Positions 1 to 8,464 are shown, numbered from the stretch's first letter. The stretch: DNA of 37,599 bases from Candidatus Nanopelagicales bacterium (GCA_030728405.1 JANQZS010000002.1:1-37599), one strand, 5' to 3'. Numbers and translations: made by a program. Notes: a model not told the origin generated them from the letters alone.

Positions 1-1
1 G

Positions 2-379
2 TCTTTCGGCTTGGTGCCATCGGATAACACGGACTTCATTAAGCGAGTAATCGGGGTTGGCGGTGACCGAGTGATCTGTTGTGATGCCGACGGGCGCATT
101 ACGGTGAACGACGTTGTTCTTGATGAGTCGTCTTATTTGTTCCCAGGTGATGTTCCCAGCCTTTCGGCATTTGACGTGCAGGTTCCCGAAGGGAAACTGT
201 GGGTCATGGGCGACCACCGTTCCAACTCGGCAGACTCTCGATCACATTTGGGTGATCCTGGTGGCGGCTTCGTGCCGGAGTCGAAGGTCATTGGGCGAGC
301 GATGAATGTGCTGTGGCCCCTCGATCGCTTATCGATTCTGGAAACGCCATCAATATTTGAGGCAGTGGCGGTTCGGTAA
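2..379 (+). CDS. lepB: Signal peptidase I, C-terminal part (cut by window start)
   Basis: The reading frame is open from base 2 and ends with TAA at 377-379; the start and the membrane/serine part lie outside the window. The visible part holds the lysine-box (FIKRVIGVGGD), the paired-cysteine segment ICCDADGRI seen in actinobacterial type I signal peptidases, and the box-E region MGDHRSNSADSR. The family cleaves signal peptides from exported proteins at the outer face of the membrane using a Ser/Lys dyad. Its stop codon overlaps the ATG of a second signal peptidase by one base, so the two are co-translated paralogues. The TTG at 11 is not the real start. Identity is secure; whether the missing N-terminus is intact is unknown. 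Confidence 0.93.
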   Translation, partial: SFGLVPSDNTDFIKRVIGVGGDRVICCDADGRITVNDVVLDESSYLFPGDVPSLSAFDVQVPEGKLWVMGDHRSNSADSRSHLGDPGGGFVPESKVIGRAMNVLWPLDRLSILETPSIFEAVAVR

Positions 380-1149
380 TGGCAATCTCTGCCCGCGACG
401 ATGCGAATGAGCCCGAAGGTGGCACTCCCAGTGGGTCAGAAAATAGTGACGACGGCCGGGGGAGGCACGCACGTGAGCGCGCGGGTAACGGCACGTGGCG
501 CGGGATTCGTGAATTCGTTGTCATCATTGTTATCGCTCTCATCATCTCTGCGTTTGTCCGAGCTTTCCTCGTCCAAGCTTTTTATGTTCCTTCGTCATCC
601 ATGGAAATGACGTTGGTGCCCAATGATCGGATTGTTGCTTCACGCATCACCACCCGCATCGCCGGTGTCGACCGTGGCGAAGTTCTTGTCTTCCGTGACC
701 CTGGTGGTTGGTTGCCAGAACCAGCATCTGCCCCAGGTGGTGTGCGAGGGGCGGTAAATTCAGTTCTCACTTTTATCGGCTTGCTGCCAAGTGATAGCGG
801 GTCAGACTTGGTAAAGCGAGTTATCGGTATCGGTGGAGACACCATCGCGTGTTGCGATGTCGAGGGTCGCATTGTCCTTAATGGGGTTCCGTTGGATGAG
901 TCCTACGTGCAGGGACCAACCGATCAGGTCAGGTTCGATGTCGTAGTTCCACCGGATTCAATGTTCGTGATGGGGGATAACCGCGGCGATTCGCGAGATT
1001 CGCGCTATCACCTTGATGTGGCCGGTGGATCAGTACCAACAAGTTCTGCAGTGGGCCGGGCAGTGCTCGTGGTCTGGCCGTTTGAGAACTTCGGGGTACT
1101 TTCTATCCCGAATATTTTTGCGAATCGGGCAATCGACTCAGGATCTTGA
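379..1149 (+). CDS. lepB: Signal peptidase I, second tandem copy
   Basis: A complete 256-residue type I signal peptidase (S26 family). A charged, probably disordered cytoplasmic N-terminus of about 43 residues is followed by one membrane segment (about 46-66). The catalytic serine is S74 in PSSSMEMTL and the general-base lysine is K146 in LVKRVIGIGGD; box E reads MGDNRGDSRDSRYH. An insertion of roughly 30 residues between box C and the lysine box (about 108-140) is longer than in the E. coli-type minimal core. The start ATG at 379 overlaps the previous lepB stop (TAATG), which suggests translational coupling. rnhB follows within a few bases, as in other actinobacteria, where several signal peptidase genes cluster near rnhB. 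Confidence 0.95.
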   Translation: MAISARDDANEPEGGTPSGSENSDDGRGRHARERAGNGTWRGIREFVVIIVIALIISAFVRAFLVQAFYVPSSSMEMTLVPNDRIVASRITTRIAGVDRGEVLVFRDPGGWLPEPASAPGGVRGAVNSVLTFIGLLPSDSGSDLVKRVIGIGGDTIACCDVEGRIVLNGVPLDESYVQGPTDQVRFDVVVPPDSMFVMGDNRGDSRDSRYHLDVAGGSVPTSSAVGRAVLVVWPFENFGVLSIPNIFANRAIDSGS

Positions 1150-1154
1150 TCTCC

Positions 1155-1787
1155 ATGCCAGACCTAGCTTTAGAACACATGTTGATGAATTCAACACATC
1201 GCGCCCTCATCGCCATTGATGAAGTGGGTCGTGGCGCGCTTGCGGGGCCCGTCACCGTAGGCGGCGTTCGAATCAGTCAATCTTGTGGCGAGGTACCACG
1301 TGGAGTTGATGACTCAAAGCGCCTGAGTTCACGTCGAAGAATCGAACTCGTTCCACAGATCGGCGATTGGGTTGAGGCCTGGTCGATAGTGCACATACCA
1401 GCCGTTGTTATCGATCGCATCGGAATCATGAGTGCACTTGCCCTAGGAGCCCGCGAGGTGTCTCACAACCTTATGGGTGCTGAAGCAGGATGGATTCTTC
1501 TCGACGGAGATCGAGACTTCATCTCACCCAACCTCGATTTCACGAGGTCATCGCAATGGCACGTTGTAACTCAAGTGAAAGCGGATGCGTTGTGCGCTTC
1601 AGTGTCCGCAGCTTCGGTCCTAGCAAAAGTGGCACGGGATGACCTCATGATCAATGCGCACGATGAAGCGCCCATGTACGGGTGGAGAAGAAACAAAGGT
1701 TACGGAGCGGCCGCTCACCGCACGGCGATAGCGCAGCACGGCAGTACCCATTGGCACCGAAGAAGTTGGCGCCTTTTGCCTAGTTAG
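1155..1787 (+). CDS. rnhB: Ribonuclease HII
   Basis: RNase HII cleaves RNA in RNA/DNA hybrids and removes misincorporated ribonucleotides from DNA. The first two acidic residues of the DEDD active site are D22-E23 in AIDEVGRGALAGPV; the later ones lie in LLDGDRDF and in the VKADA segment, followed by the family motif SAASVLAKVARD and the C-terminal YGWRRNKGYGAAAH. Length from the ATG at 1155 is 210 residues, normal for the family. A TTG at 1146 would overlap the lepB stop and lacks a spaced ribosome site, so 1155 was preferred; ATGs at 1179 and 1185 are also possible because the fold starts only around residue 17. Confidence 0.95.
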   Translation: MPDLALEHMLMNSTHRALIAIDEVGRGALAGPVTVGGVRISQSCGEVPRGVDDSKRLSSRRRIELVPQIGDWVEAWSIVHIPAVVIDRIGIMSALALGAREVSHNLMGAEAGWILLDGDRDFISPNLDFTRSSQWHVVTQVKADALCASVSAASVLAKVARDDLMINAHDEAPMYGWRRNKGYGAAAHRTAIAQHGSTHWHRRSWRLLPS

Positions 1788-1903
1788 TCAAGGGTTGTCT
1801 CATCGTCCACAAGTCACGAACCGCCATCGACGATCCACATCGGTCTATCACTGTGTTGTGTGGATGACTTCAGTTGGCTGATGGTGGGTGCGGAGGTGCG
1901 CGC

Positions 1904-2257
1904 ATGAATCCCAAGGATGTCCTGGGTAAGTATGGCGAGGATTTAGCAGCTGAATATCTCGAGCGTTCGGGTTTAGTGATAATCGAACGGAATTGGCGGT
2001 GTGAACTTGGCGAGCTAGACATCATTGCTCGCGAGAATGCAGATCTTGTGGTGTGTGAGGTCAAGACGCGGAGGAGCCTTCGTTATGGCACGCCTTTAGA
2101 GGCGGTGTCGCCGAGAAAGATCAGGCGTATGCGCCGTCTTGCGATCAGATGGCTTGAGGAGCGCACGATTCACGCGGAGATCATTCGATTTGATGTCGTC
2201 GGCATCTTGGCACCGGTCACTGGCCAACCCACCATCGAACATGTGCGGGGTGCGTGA
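1904..2257 (+). CDS. yraN: YraN/UPF0102 family endonuclease-fold protein
   Basis: A 117-residue protein of the YraN family, which has a PD-(D/E)XK-type nuclease fold and is consistently found near rnhB and comM; its biochemical role is poorly known. The diagnostic segment is CELGELDIIAREN followed by VVCEVKTRRS, carrying the E-D-EVK acidic/lysine pattern. The N-terminus KYGEDLAAEYLERSG is also typical. The start at ATG 1904 is supported by GGAGG at 1892-1896 with a 7-base gap; an in-frame TTG at 1874 would add ten low-complexity residues. The 116 bases between rnhB and this gene hold only a weak inverted repeat (1833-1839 with 1859-1865). Confidence 0.92.
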   Translation: MNPKDVLGKYGEDLAAEYLERSGLVIIERNWRCELGELDIIARENADLVVCEVKTRRSLRYGTPLEAVSPRKIRRMRRLAIRWLEERTIHAEIIRFDVVGILAPVTGQPTIEHVRGA

Positions 2258-2258
2258 C

Positions 2259-3776
2259 GTGGCACTGGCTCAAGTCTGGGGTGCCACAACCGTGGGTGTT
2301 GAGGGTCAAATCGTGGTTGTTGAAGTGGATGTGACTGCAGGGCTACCTGGTATCGGAGTGGTGGGACTGCCGGATGCTTCGGTGCAGGAGGCGCGTTGGC
2401 GAACCCGAAGTGCGCTTACCAACTCGGGATTCGATTGGCCGGGGCAGCGAATCACGGTGAGTTTGGCACCGGCCGAGACCCGAAAGCACGGGTCAGGCCT
2501 CGACCTGCCCATCGCAGCCGGAATTCTGTGCGCCTCGGGACAACTCTCACAAGAGTCCGTCGTAGGCCTTGCCTTGTGTGCTGAATTGGGCCTTGATGGC
2601 TCCCTTCGACCGGTTCGCGGAGTGGTTCCAGCAGCCATAGCTGCTGCCCGGGCGGGTGCAACTGCGATTGCAGTAGCACCGGAAAATGCGCGGGAAGCAT
2701 CGCTGGTGCCTGGTCTCATGGTGCTGTCTGGGGTAAATTTGGCCTCGATCATCCGGCAACTACGCATGCCCAGAGAAGAGCGCTGTAGCGCCGAAATAGT
2801 GGGGCAATCCGTTCTCCCTTTGGAGAACCCGCGAGACCTAGCCGACGTTCACGGCCACGTCATGGCGCGGCAAGGTTTGGAGTTGGCCGCAGCCGGTGGG
2901 CACCACGTACTTATGGTCGGTCCACCCGGGATCGGCAAATCCATGCTGTCGGAGAGGCTGGTTGATCTACTTCCCGATCTGGATCCGCAGGAGCAACTCG
3001 CCGTTACCGCTATCGCATCAGTTGCCGGGGCACTTGATGCGGCAGGCGGTGTGATCACCAGACCGCCTTTTCAGGCACCGCATCATGCAGCGAGTGCGGC
3101 CTCGCTTTTGGGGCGAGTATCTGGTCAGCGGGTTTTGCCCGGTTCGGTGACCCTTGCCCATTTGGGGGTGCTCTTTCTCGATGAAGCGCCTGAGTTCAGT
3201 CGGCCGGCTCTAGAAGGGCTTCGCCAACCCCTTGAATCTGGCACGGTTCGAATAGATCGTGCCGATTGGGCCGGTCGATTGCCCGCCCAGTTCCAACTTG
3301 TCATCGCTGCGAACCCGTGCCCGTGCGGTTGGTTGGGAACGGGCAAGTGCACGTGCAATTCACTAGCGCGCCGGACCTACGGGGCCAAGATTTCAGGTCC
3401 CGTCCGAGATCGCATGGATGTGCGAATTCGCCTGGCCCCGCTTCTGGGAAATGATGCCGCCGGAGAAACCACTGCAGCAGTGCGGGCTCGGGTTGAGGCG
3501 GCCCGCAATCGGGCAGGTTTTCGCTGGCGGGAATGTTCTTGGAAAGTGAATGCTCGCGTTCCATCAGGAACATTGCGTCGTGACTGGCCACCCGACGATG
3601 ACGGTTTGCGATTGATTCACAACCTTGAGAATCGAACCGGAAGTATGCGGGGCGCGGACCGAGTTATCCGGATGGCGTGGACCCTTGCTGACTTAGCCGG
3701 TCATGTTCGGCCCAATCGAGAAGACGTCGCTGCCGCCTTGTGTTTTCGAGACGATGCGCAGGATTTGGCATCATGA
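2259..3776 (+). CDS. comM: ComM/YifB family Mg-chelatase-like AAA+ ATPase
   Basis: A 505-residue AAA+ protein of the ComM/YifB family. ComM homologues act as hexameric helicases that promote branch migration during integration of incoming DNA in natural transformation; in non-competent bacteria the role is less clear. An N-terminal Lon-protease-like domain (LPGIGVVGLPDASVQEAR and APAETRKHGSGLDLPIA) precedes the ATPase core with Walker A GPPGIGKSM and Walker B LFLDEAPEF. The cysteine-rich insertion NPCPCGWLGTGKCTC is characteristic. GTG 2259 directly after the yraN stop gives the family-like N-terminus MALAQVWGATTVGVEG; in-frame ATG 2241 and GTG 2250 are upstream alternatives. The stop overlaps the dprA start as ATGA. 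Confidence 0.94.
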   Translation: MALAQVWGATTVGVEGQIVVVEVDVTAGLPGIGVVGLPDASVQEARWRTRSALTNSGFDWPGQRITVSLAPAETRKHGSGLDLPIAAGILCASGQLSQESVVGLALCAELGLDGSLRPVRGVVPAAIAAARAGATAIAVAPENAREASLVPGLMVLSGVNLASIIRQLRMPREERCSAEIVGQSVLPLENPRDLADVHGHVMARQGLELAAAGGHHVLMVGPPGIGKSMLSERLVDLLPDLDPQEQLAVTAIASVAGALDAAGGVITRPPFQAPHHAASAASLLGRVSGQRVLPGSVTLAHLGVLFLDEAPEFSRPALEGLRQPLESGTVRIDRADWAGRLPAQFQLVIAANPCPCGWLGTGKCTCNSLARRTYGAKISGPVRDRMDVRIRLAPLLGNDAAGETTAAVRARVEAARNRAGFRWRECSWKVNARVPSGTLRRDWPPDDDGLRLIHNLENRTGSMRGADRVIRMAWTLADLAGHVRPNREDVAAALCFRDDAQDLAS

Positions 3777-4906
3777 GAACTTCGGATTGGCATGACGATG
3801 AGCGACTTGCCTCAATTGCTTTGGCATGTATCTCTGAACCACTTGACCCTTGGGTCGGGAAAATGTTCGTGAGCAGTGGAGCTGTGCACACCATCGAATT
3901 AATTCGTTCGGGAACCTCCCGGGTCTCTCATAGGCAGGGGATGCAGGCTCGACTTCACGCGCTTGACCTCGATGCTGAACTATCCCAGGTGGAAAAGCGC
4001 AATATGCGCATAGTTACGCGGGGTGATGCCGAGTGGCCAACACAGCTCGAGGACTTGGGTGAGCGAGTACCACGAGCCTTATGGATTGATGGAAGCGCGA
4101 ATGTGCGGTTGGCGGCGGCCACATCGGTAGCAATTGTGGGAGCTCGAGCTTGTACGCGATACGGCGCTGAAGCGGCCTATGAAATCGCAAGTCGATTGAC
4201 TACTGACGGTGTCCGGGTTATGTCTGGTGGCGCTTTCGGAATAGATGCTGCTGCGCACCGTGGTGCATTAGGAGCTGGCGGAATCACCTTGTGTGTACTC
4301 GCCTGTGGCGTCGATGTTCCCTATCCACGATCTCACGATGCACTCTTGTTGCAGATTGCGCAGCAGGGTGCTTTGGTGAGTGAATCACCGCTCGGCTCAG
4401 GCGTGCGTCGTCAACGATTCCTGTCGAGAAACCGAATCATCGCCGCACTGACGCGGGCCACAATCGTGATTGAGGCAGCCACCCGATCAGGATCGCTCTC
4501 CACTGCACACGAAGCTGAAGCGATCAATCGGGTGGTGGGCGCATTGCCCGGACCCATCACATCTGAGATGTCTCGAGGCACCCATCAACTCATTCGCGAA
4601 AGCCGGGCGGTCTTGGTCACTTCAGCAGCAGAGGTGGGTGAGTTGATCTCACCGACTGTCACGAGCGCTCCCACTGCCGTGCAAGGTGACCTCTGGTTTG
4701 AAGGCTTGGGGGACACGGAGCGAGCGGTTCTTGATGCTTTGCCTCACCGTGAGGCCATGAACCTCGATGAGTTGGTGTTAGCAACAGCACTGTCTCCACG
4801 GCACATTCTCGAAGCACTTGGATCACTTGAGGTTGCGGGTCGAGTACGCACAGATGGATCAGGCTGGCGCATTTCGGTCGCGCCTGCCAGCGGAGTGCGC
4901 AAGTAG
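3773..4906 (+). CDS. dprA: DNA-processing protein DprA
   Basis: DprA binds single-stranded DNA and loads RecA in transformation; it is broadly conserved, also in bacteria not known to be competent. The Rossmann-like core carries VAIVGARACTRYG, the MSGGAFGIDAAAHRGAL segment, the LACGVDVPYPRSH motif, and SRNRIIAALTRATIVIEA with ATRSGSLSTAHEA. A C-terminal winged-helix-like segment (about residues 315-370) follows. The ATG at 3773 overlaps the comM stop (ATGA), so the pair is coupled, and gives 377 residues, normal for the family. An upstream ATG at 3740 would lie deep inside comM and is not needed. Confidence 0.95.
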   Translation: MRTSDWHDDERLASIALACISEPLDPWVGKMFVSSGAVHTIELIRSGTSRVSHRQGMQARLHALDLDAELSQVEKRNMRIVTRGDAEWPTQLEDLGERVPRALWIDGSANVRLAAATSVAIVGARACTRYGAEAAYEIASRLTTDGVRVMSGGAFGIDAAAHRGALGAGGITLCVLACGVDVPYPRSHDALLLQIAQQGALVSESPLGSGVRRQRFLSRNRIIAALTRATIVIEAATRSGSLSTAHEAEAINRVVGALPGPITSEMSRGTHQLIRESRAVLVTSAAEVGELISPTVTSAPTAVQGDLWFEGLGDTERAVLDALPHREAMNLDELVLATALSPRHILEALGSLEVAGRVRTDGSGWRISVAPASGVRK

Positions 4907-4922
4907 TTGGAACTATGTGGCT

Positions 4923-5858
4923 ATGAAGGCGGCAGCGACAACCTCTGGAGAGCTATCTCCAGATCTCACTGCGGCACTAGATAGTTTCGTAGTTCACCTG
5001 CGCGATGAGAAGCGTCGATCCCCAAACACCGTGCGCGCTTATCGAGTTGATGTGTATGAACTGCTGTTTTTCGCCCGAGGAGCCGGCGCCGTTGAGCCCG
5101 CGGACATAACCCTGCCCATGATCCGTTCGTGGTTGGCCAATGCTGGGGAGCGTGGGGCAGCAAAGTCAACCCTCGCGCGGAAAGCCGCATCTATCCGCGC
5201 GTTCACACGGTGGTGTCGGCAACGAGGACTCATCACGAAAGATCCTGGTGAGCGACTCACGTCGCCCAAAATCCCTAAGCGACTGCCGACCATCCTCGAT
5301 CAGGACCAAGCGGGCACGGTCATGGCGAGTGCCGCAACCCGCAGTGCTGAAGGGGGTGCGGTTGAACTCCGCGATCTCGCCATCATCGAATTGCTCTACG
5401 CGACCGGTATGCGCGTAGCCGAGCTCTGCGCTATCGATCTCGCCGACCTTGATTTTGAACGCCGAACGGTTCGGGTTACAGGTAAGGGAAATAAAGAGCG
5501 CACGGTCCCGTTTGGAGTCCCGGCGGCTCGTGTGCTTGTGGAGTGGCTACAGGAACGTCCACATTTTGCGACAGTAATTGACCAGGCTGCACTTTTTGTG
5601 GGTGTGCGCGGACGCCGGATTGATGCTCGACTCGTTCGCACAATCGTCCACGACCTGACCGCGTCGGCAGGCGTACCTGAGATCGCGCCGCACGGCGTGC
5701 GCCACAGCGCGGCAACCCACGTGCTTGAAGGTGGCGCAGACCTACGTGCCGTCCAGGAATTGCTCGGCCACGCTGATCTTGCGACAACGCAGAGGTATAC
5801 CCACATCTCCGTAGAGCGCTTACGAAAAGCGTTCGACCAGGCTCACCCCAGGGCTTAG
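4923..5858 (+). CDS. xerC: Tyrosine recombinase XerC
   Basis: A 311-residue site-specific tyrosine recombinase. All catalytic residues are visible: R164 (ATGMRVAEL), K188 (TGKGNKER), H257 and R260 (HGVRHSAATH), H283 (LGHADLATTQ) and nucleophile Y292 (QRYTHIS). The N-terminal SAM-like core-binding domain contains RSPNTVRAYRVDV. The Xer recombinase resolves chromosome dimers at dif sites; its place in the comM-dprA block, and the length, favour the chromosomal Xer recombinase over a mobile-element integrase. ATG 4923 lies 16 bases after the dprA stop. The stop codon overlaps the stop of the convergent peptidase gene by two bases, leaving no room for a conventional terminator. Confidence 0.94.
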   Translation: MKAAATTSGELSPDLTAALDSFVVHLRDEKRRSPNTVRAYRVDVYELLFFARGAGAVEPADITLPMIRSWLANAGERGAAKSTLARKAASIRAFTRWCRQRGLITKDPGERLTSPKIPKRLPTILDQDQAGTVMASAATRSAEGGAVELRDLAIIELLYATGMRVAELCAIDLADLDFERRTVRVTGKGNKERTVPFGVPAARVLVEWLQERPHFATVIDQAALFVGVRGRRIDARLVRTIVHDLTASAGVPEIAPHGVRHSAATHVLEGGADLRAVQELLGHADLATTQRYTHISVERLRKAFDQAHPRA

Positions 5859-6385
5859 GAGGGTCGACGATGCAGGGAAGGTTGTGCCACTGCCGGCTTG
5901 AGAGTCGGGAAGCCTCGTAGGAGAGTTAGGGGATTGAGGTATCGCTCACCTTGGCGCATGCCCACGTGTAGGCAACTCACCGGGCAGTGATCTCCATCCA
6001 CGAGCAAGCCAATGGCTTGGCCTCGAATCACTCGTTCTCCGACCCGCACTATCGCTGTCACCGGCTCCATCGAGGAGGTGATGCCCAGGCGCTCATGGGA
6101 AAGAGAAATAACCGGGCGACCGGCCACCATGCCGGCAAAAGTGACGGTGCCATCGGCCATTGCCCGAATCACCCCACCAGAGGCTGCCGCCAGGTCAATG
6201 CCTCGGTGCCCTGGTCCATAGGTGGAATGTGGCTCGAAAACCTGAAGAATCACTCGAGTACCGCCGACGGGCCACGCCCAAGTCCCTCGGGAGCCCTCCG
6301 CTGGGGCACCAAGGACTGCCGCGAGAGCCACGATTGCCGGAACACCCGATGGGGCCAAAAATTCGAGCATGTGCGCAGGCTGCAT
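5855..6385 (-). CDS. M23 family metallopeptidase, exported
   Basis: A small (about 176 residues) peptidoglycan-peptidase-like protein with the LytM/M23 fold. Zinc ligands appear as H60 and D64 in GHRGIDLAA and H140 in SCLHVGMRQGERYLNPL; position 138, the first histidine of the usual HxH pair, is cysteine (CLH), which I recall as common in the actinobacterial subgroup encoded next to rpsB. A hydrophobic segment near residues 7-28 ending in APAEG looks like a signal peptide or anchor. ATG 6385 was chosen; ATG 6370 fits the signal peptide equally well, and neither has a good ribosome site. It is the only minus-strand gene in the housekeeping block, divergent from rpsB. Confidence 0.82.
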   Translation of the reverse strand: MQPAHMLEFLAPSGVPAIVALAAVLGAPAEGSRGTWAWPVGGTRVILQVFEPHSTYGPGHRGIDLAAASGGVIRAMADGTVTFAGMVAGRPVISLSHERLGITSSMEPVTAIVRVGERVIRGQAIGLLVDGDHCPVSCLHVGMRQGERYLNPLTLLRGFPTLKPAVAQPSLHRRPS

Positions 6386-6523
6386 GAACGGGCACACGTG
6401 GTGCGAATTGCCAGCATTCAGCTGAGGAGGGTTGCCCAGAGGCCCGCTGGGTTGTGGACACTGGGCTGCCCTAGACTCAAGGGGCTCGATAGGAGTTCGC
6501 CCTAGGGACATTCCTGAAAGCAG

Positions 6524-6715
6524 CATCTGGTTCACCAGATGACATCTCGCGTGACCTTTGCCGGCTAAGCCGGACCGGTCATCTGTCGGTCCCACCTCGG
6601 TGGGTGCAGATGACGGAGGTCACCAGGGGCACAGCCACCCGGCATGTGCCGACAACCGATGAGCGTTGCTCGATCGCTTGGCCGCGGTCTGCAGCGCGTG
6701 ATGGGCAGTGTGCCC
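6524..6715 (+). promoter_or_regulatory. Highly structured 5' leader of rpsB
   Basis: This is the only long gene-free stretch of the window (6386-6730). It contains nested perfect complementarities: hairpin CATCTGG/CCAGATG (6524-6530/6535-6541, TTCA loop); outer stem GTGACC/GGTCAC (6551-6556/6618-6623) enclosing hairpin CCGGC-TAA-GCCGG (6561-6573) and hairpin GTCATCTG/CAGATGAC (6578-6585/6607-6614) with inner stem CCCAC/GTGGG (6591-6595/6600-6604); then GGCACAGCC/GGC-A-TGTGCC (6628-6650); then GGGCA-GTG-TGCCC (6703-6715) next to the Shine-Dalgarno AAGGAG (6718-6723). CAGATGAC occurs twice (6536-6543, 6607-6614), so GTCATCTG has two possible partners. A possible -10 box TAGACT lies at 6472-6477. 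Autoregulation by S2 or processing of the rpsB-tsf mRNA is inference. Confidence 0.7.
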
Positions 6716-6730
6716 TCAAGGAGTACCACC

Positions 6731-7582
6731 ATGGCCGTCGTAACAATGCGTCAACTACTCGAGAGCGGTGTCCACTTCGGGCATCAGACCCGTCGCTGGA
6801 ACCCCAAGATGAAGCGCTTCATCATCACTGAGCGCAATGGCATTTACATCATTGACTTGCAGCAGTCGCTGTCATACATCGACCGCGCTTACGAGTTCGT
6901 GAAAGAAACCGTCGCTCGCGGCGGATCAGTGATGTTCATCGGCACCAAGAAGCAGGGCCAAGAGGCGATCGCTGAGCAGGCAAGACGTGTAGGCATGCCC
7001 TTCGTCAACGAGCGTTGGCTCGGTGGAATGCTCACCAACTTCAACACTGTCGCAAAGCGCATCCAGCGTCTGAAGGAGCTGGAGCAGATGGATCTCAACG
7101 TGGTTGCCGGGTCCGGCTTCACGAAGAAAGAGCTCTTAATGATGCGCCGTGAGAAGGAGAAGTTGGAACGCACGCTCGGCGGTATCCGCGAGATGACCAA
7201 GACCCCTAGCGCGGTCTGGATCGTTGACACTAAGAAAGAGCACATCGCTGTTGGGGAAGCCCGCAAACTCAATATCCCGGTTATCGCGGTGCTTGACACC
7301 AACTGTGATCCCGACGAGGTTGATTTCCCGATTCCAGGCAACGACGACGCTATCCGTTCGGTAGCCCTGCTGACCAGAGTGATTGCTGATGCAGTGGCAG
7401 AGGGACTCATGGCGCGTGCATCCGGTGCAGCCGGTGTAGTGGCCGAGCCATTGGCCGAGTGGGAGCGCGAACTGCTCACCGAGCAGGTCGAAGCAGATAA
7501 GGCTGTGGCAGAGGCCGTGGCCGCAGAAAGTGGCGTTGTTATCGAGACCGTTGAGGTTTCCACTCCAGAAGCCACTGCCTAA
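6731..7582 (+). CDS. rpsB: 30S ribosomal protein S2
   Basis: Ribosomal protein S2 of the small subunit. The N-terminus [28 protein letters not shown], the [14 protein letters not shown] segment and [29 protein letters not shown] are diagnostic. At 283 residues it has the acidic, alanine/valine-rich C-terminal extension common in actinobacteria. ATG 6731 has AAGGAG at 6718-6723 with a 7-base gap; in-frame start codons farther upstream lie inside the structured leader and are rejected. It heads the rpsB-tsf operon, as in most bacteria. Confidence 0.98.
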   Translation: MAVVTMRQLLESGVHFGHQTRRWNPKMKRFIITERNGIYIIDLQQSLSYIDRAYEFVKETVARGGSVMFIGTKKQGQEAIAEQARRVGMPFVNERWLGGMLTNFNTVAKRIQRLKELEQMDLNVVAGSGFTKKELLMMRREKEKLERTLGGIREMTKTPSAVWIVDTKKEHIAVGEARKLNIPVIAVLDTNCDPDEVDFPIPGNDDAIRSVALLTRVIADAVAEGLMARASGAAGVVAEPLAEWERELLTEQVEADKAVAEAVAAESGVVIETVEVSTPEATA

Positions 7583-7597
7583 ATCCACACTTCCAAC

Positions 7598-7617
7598 GAG
7601 CGAACACGGGTTCGCTC
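7598..7617 (+). promoter_or_regulatory. Perfect hairpin in the rpsB-tsf spacer
   Basis: GAGCGAAC (7598-7605) and GTTCGCTC (7610-7617) form an 8-bp perfect stem with an ACGG loop. No T-run follows, so it does not look like a simple intrinsic terminator. It may partly attenuate transcription or set the relative stability of the rpsB and tsf messages. Confidence 0.55.
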
Positions 7618-7645
7618 AACCGACTATGCAAGGGAAACAGCACAC

Positions 7646-8464
7646 ATGGCAACGATCAGCGCAGCTGATGTAAAGCGTCTGCGGGACCTCACATCTGCAG
7701 GGATGATGGAATGCAAGAAGGCCCTCGAAGAGAGTGGCGGTGATATGGATGCCGCTGTCGAGATCCTGCGGATCTCGGGTGCGGCAAAGGCGGCTAAGCG
7801 TGGCGCCGAGCGCACCGCTTCAAACGGGCTGGTGGCCAATGAAGGCAACGCGCTCGTCGAGCTGCTGTGTGAGACCGACTTTGTAGCCAAGAGCGAAGAT
7901 TTCACCGCTCTTGCCGGCAAAGTTGCTGCGGCTGCTTTTGCGGCTCAGAGTGCAGATGCTGAAGTACTGCTCGGTGCCACGATCGCTGATGGATCGACCG
8001 TGGCGCAGGCCATTGCCGATTTGGCCGGAGTAATTGGTGAGAAGCTCGAGCTCGGCCGCGTTGCGGTCCTGCCCGAGCCCGTCGCTGTGTACATGCACCG
8101 TCGGGCATCGGATTTGCCCCCGCAGGTCGGCGTCATCTTGGCCTATGAGGGCAACGAAGAGACCGCTCGCGGAATCGCCATGCAGATCGCGGCCATGCGC
8201 CCCATGTATGTCACGCGCGATCAGGTAACCGCTGAAACCGTCGAAAACGAACAGCGCATCGCTGAGGCTGCCGCTCGCGAAGACGGCAAGCCGGAGGCAG
8301 CCCTGCCGAAGATTATTGAGGGTCGGGTGAACAGCTACTTCAAGGACACCGTCCTCGTCGAGCAGCCCAGCGTGCTTGACTCGAAGAAAACTGTGGCCGA
8401 CGTTTTGAAGGAGGCTGGGACTCAGGTCACAGCTTTCGCTAGATTCGAGCCCGGCCAGTCCTAA
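7646..8464 (+). CDS. tsf: Translation elongation factor Ts
   Basis: EF-Ts regenerates EF-Tu-GTP by nucleotide exchange. The N-terminal UBA-like domain ISAADVKRLRDLTSAGMMEC is followed by the EF-Tu contact motif ETDFVAKSEDF and the coiled-coil/core region with HRRASDLPPQVGV. The 272-residue length matches actinobacterial family members. ATG 7646 has AAGGGA at 7630-7635. It sits between rpsB and pyrH, the standard order. Confidence 0.98.
   Translation: MATISAADVKRLRDLTSAGMMECKKALEESGGDMDAAVEILRISGAAKAAKRGAERTASNGLVANEGNALVELLCETDFVAKSEDFTALAGKVAAAAFAAQSADAEVLLGATIADGSTVAQAIADLAGVIGEKLELGRVAVLPEPVAVYMHRRASDLPPQVGVILAYEGNEETARGIAMQIAAMRPMYVTRDQVTAETVENEQRIAEAAAREDGKPEAALPKIIEGRVNSYFKDTVLVEQPSVLDSKKTVADVLKEAGTQVTAFARFEPGQS

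Noticed and set aside
1833-1865. ATCCACA/TGTGGAT inverted repeat between rnhB and yraN
   Set aside because: The loop is about 19 bases and no T-run follows; too weak to call a terminator.
4923-5858. Tyrosine recombinase considered as a mobile-element integrase
   Set aside because: Its position in the comM-dprA block, standard length and absence of att repeats or phage genes fit chromosomal XerC.
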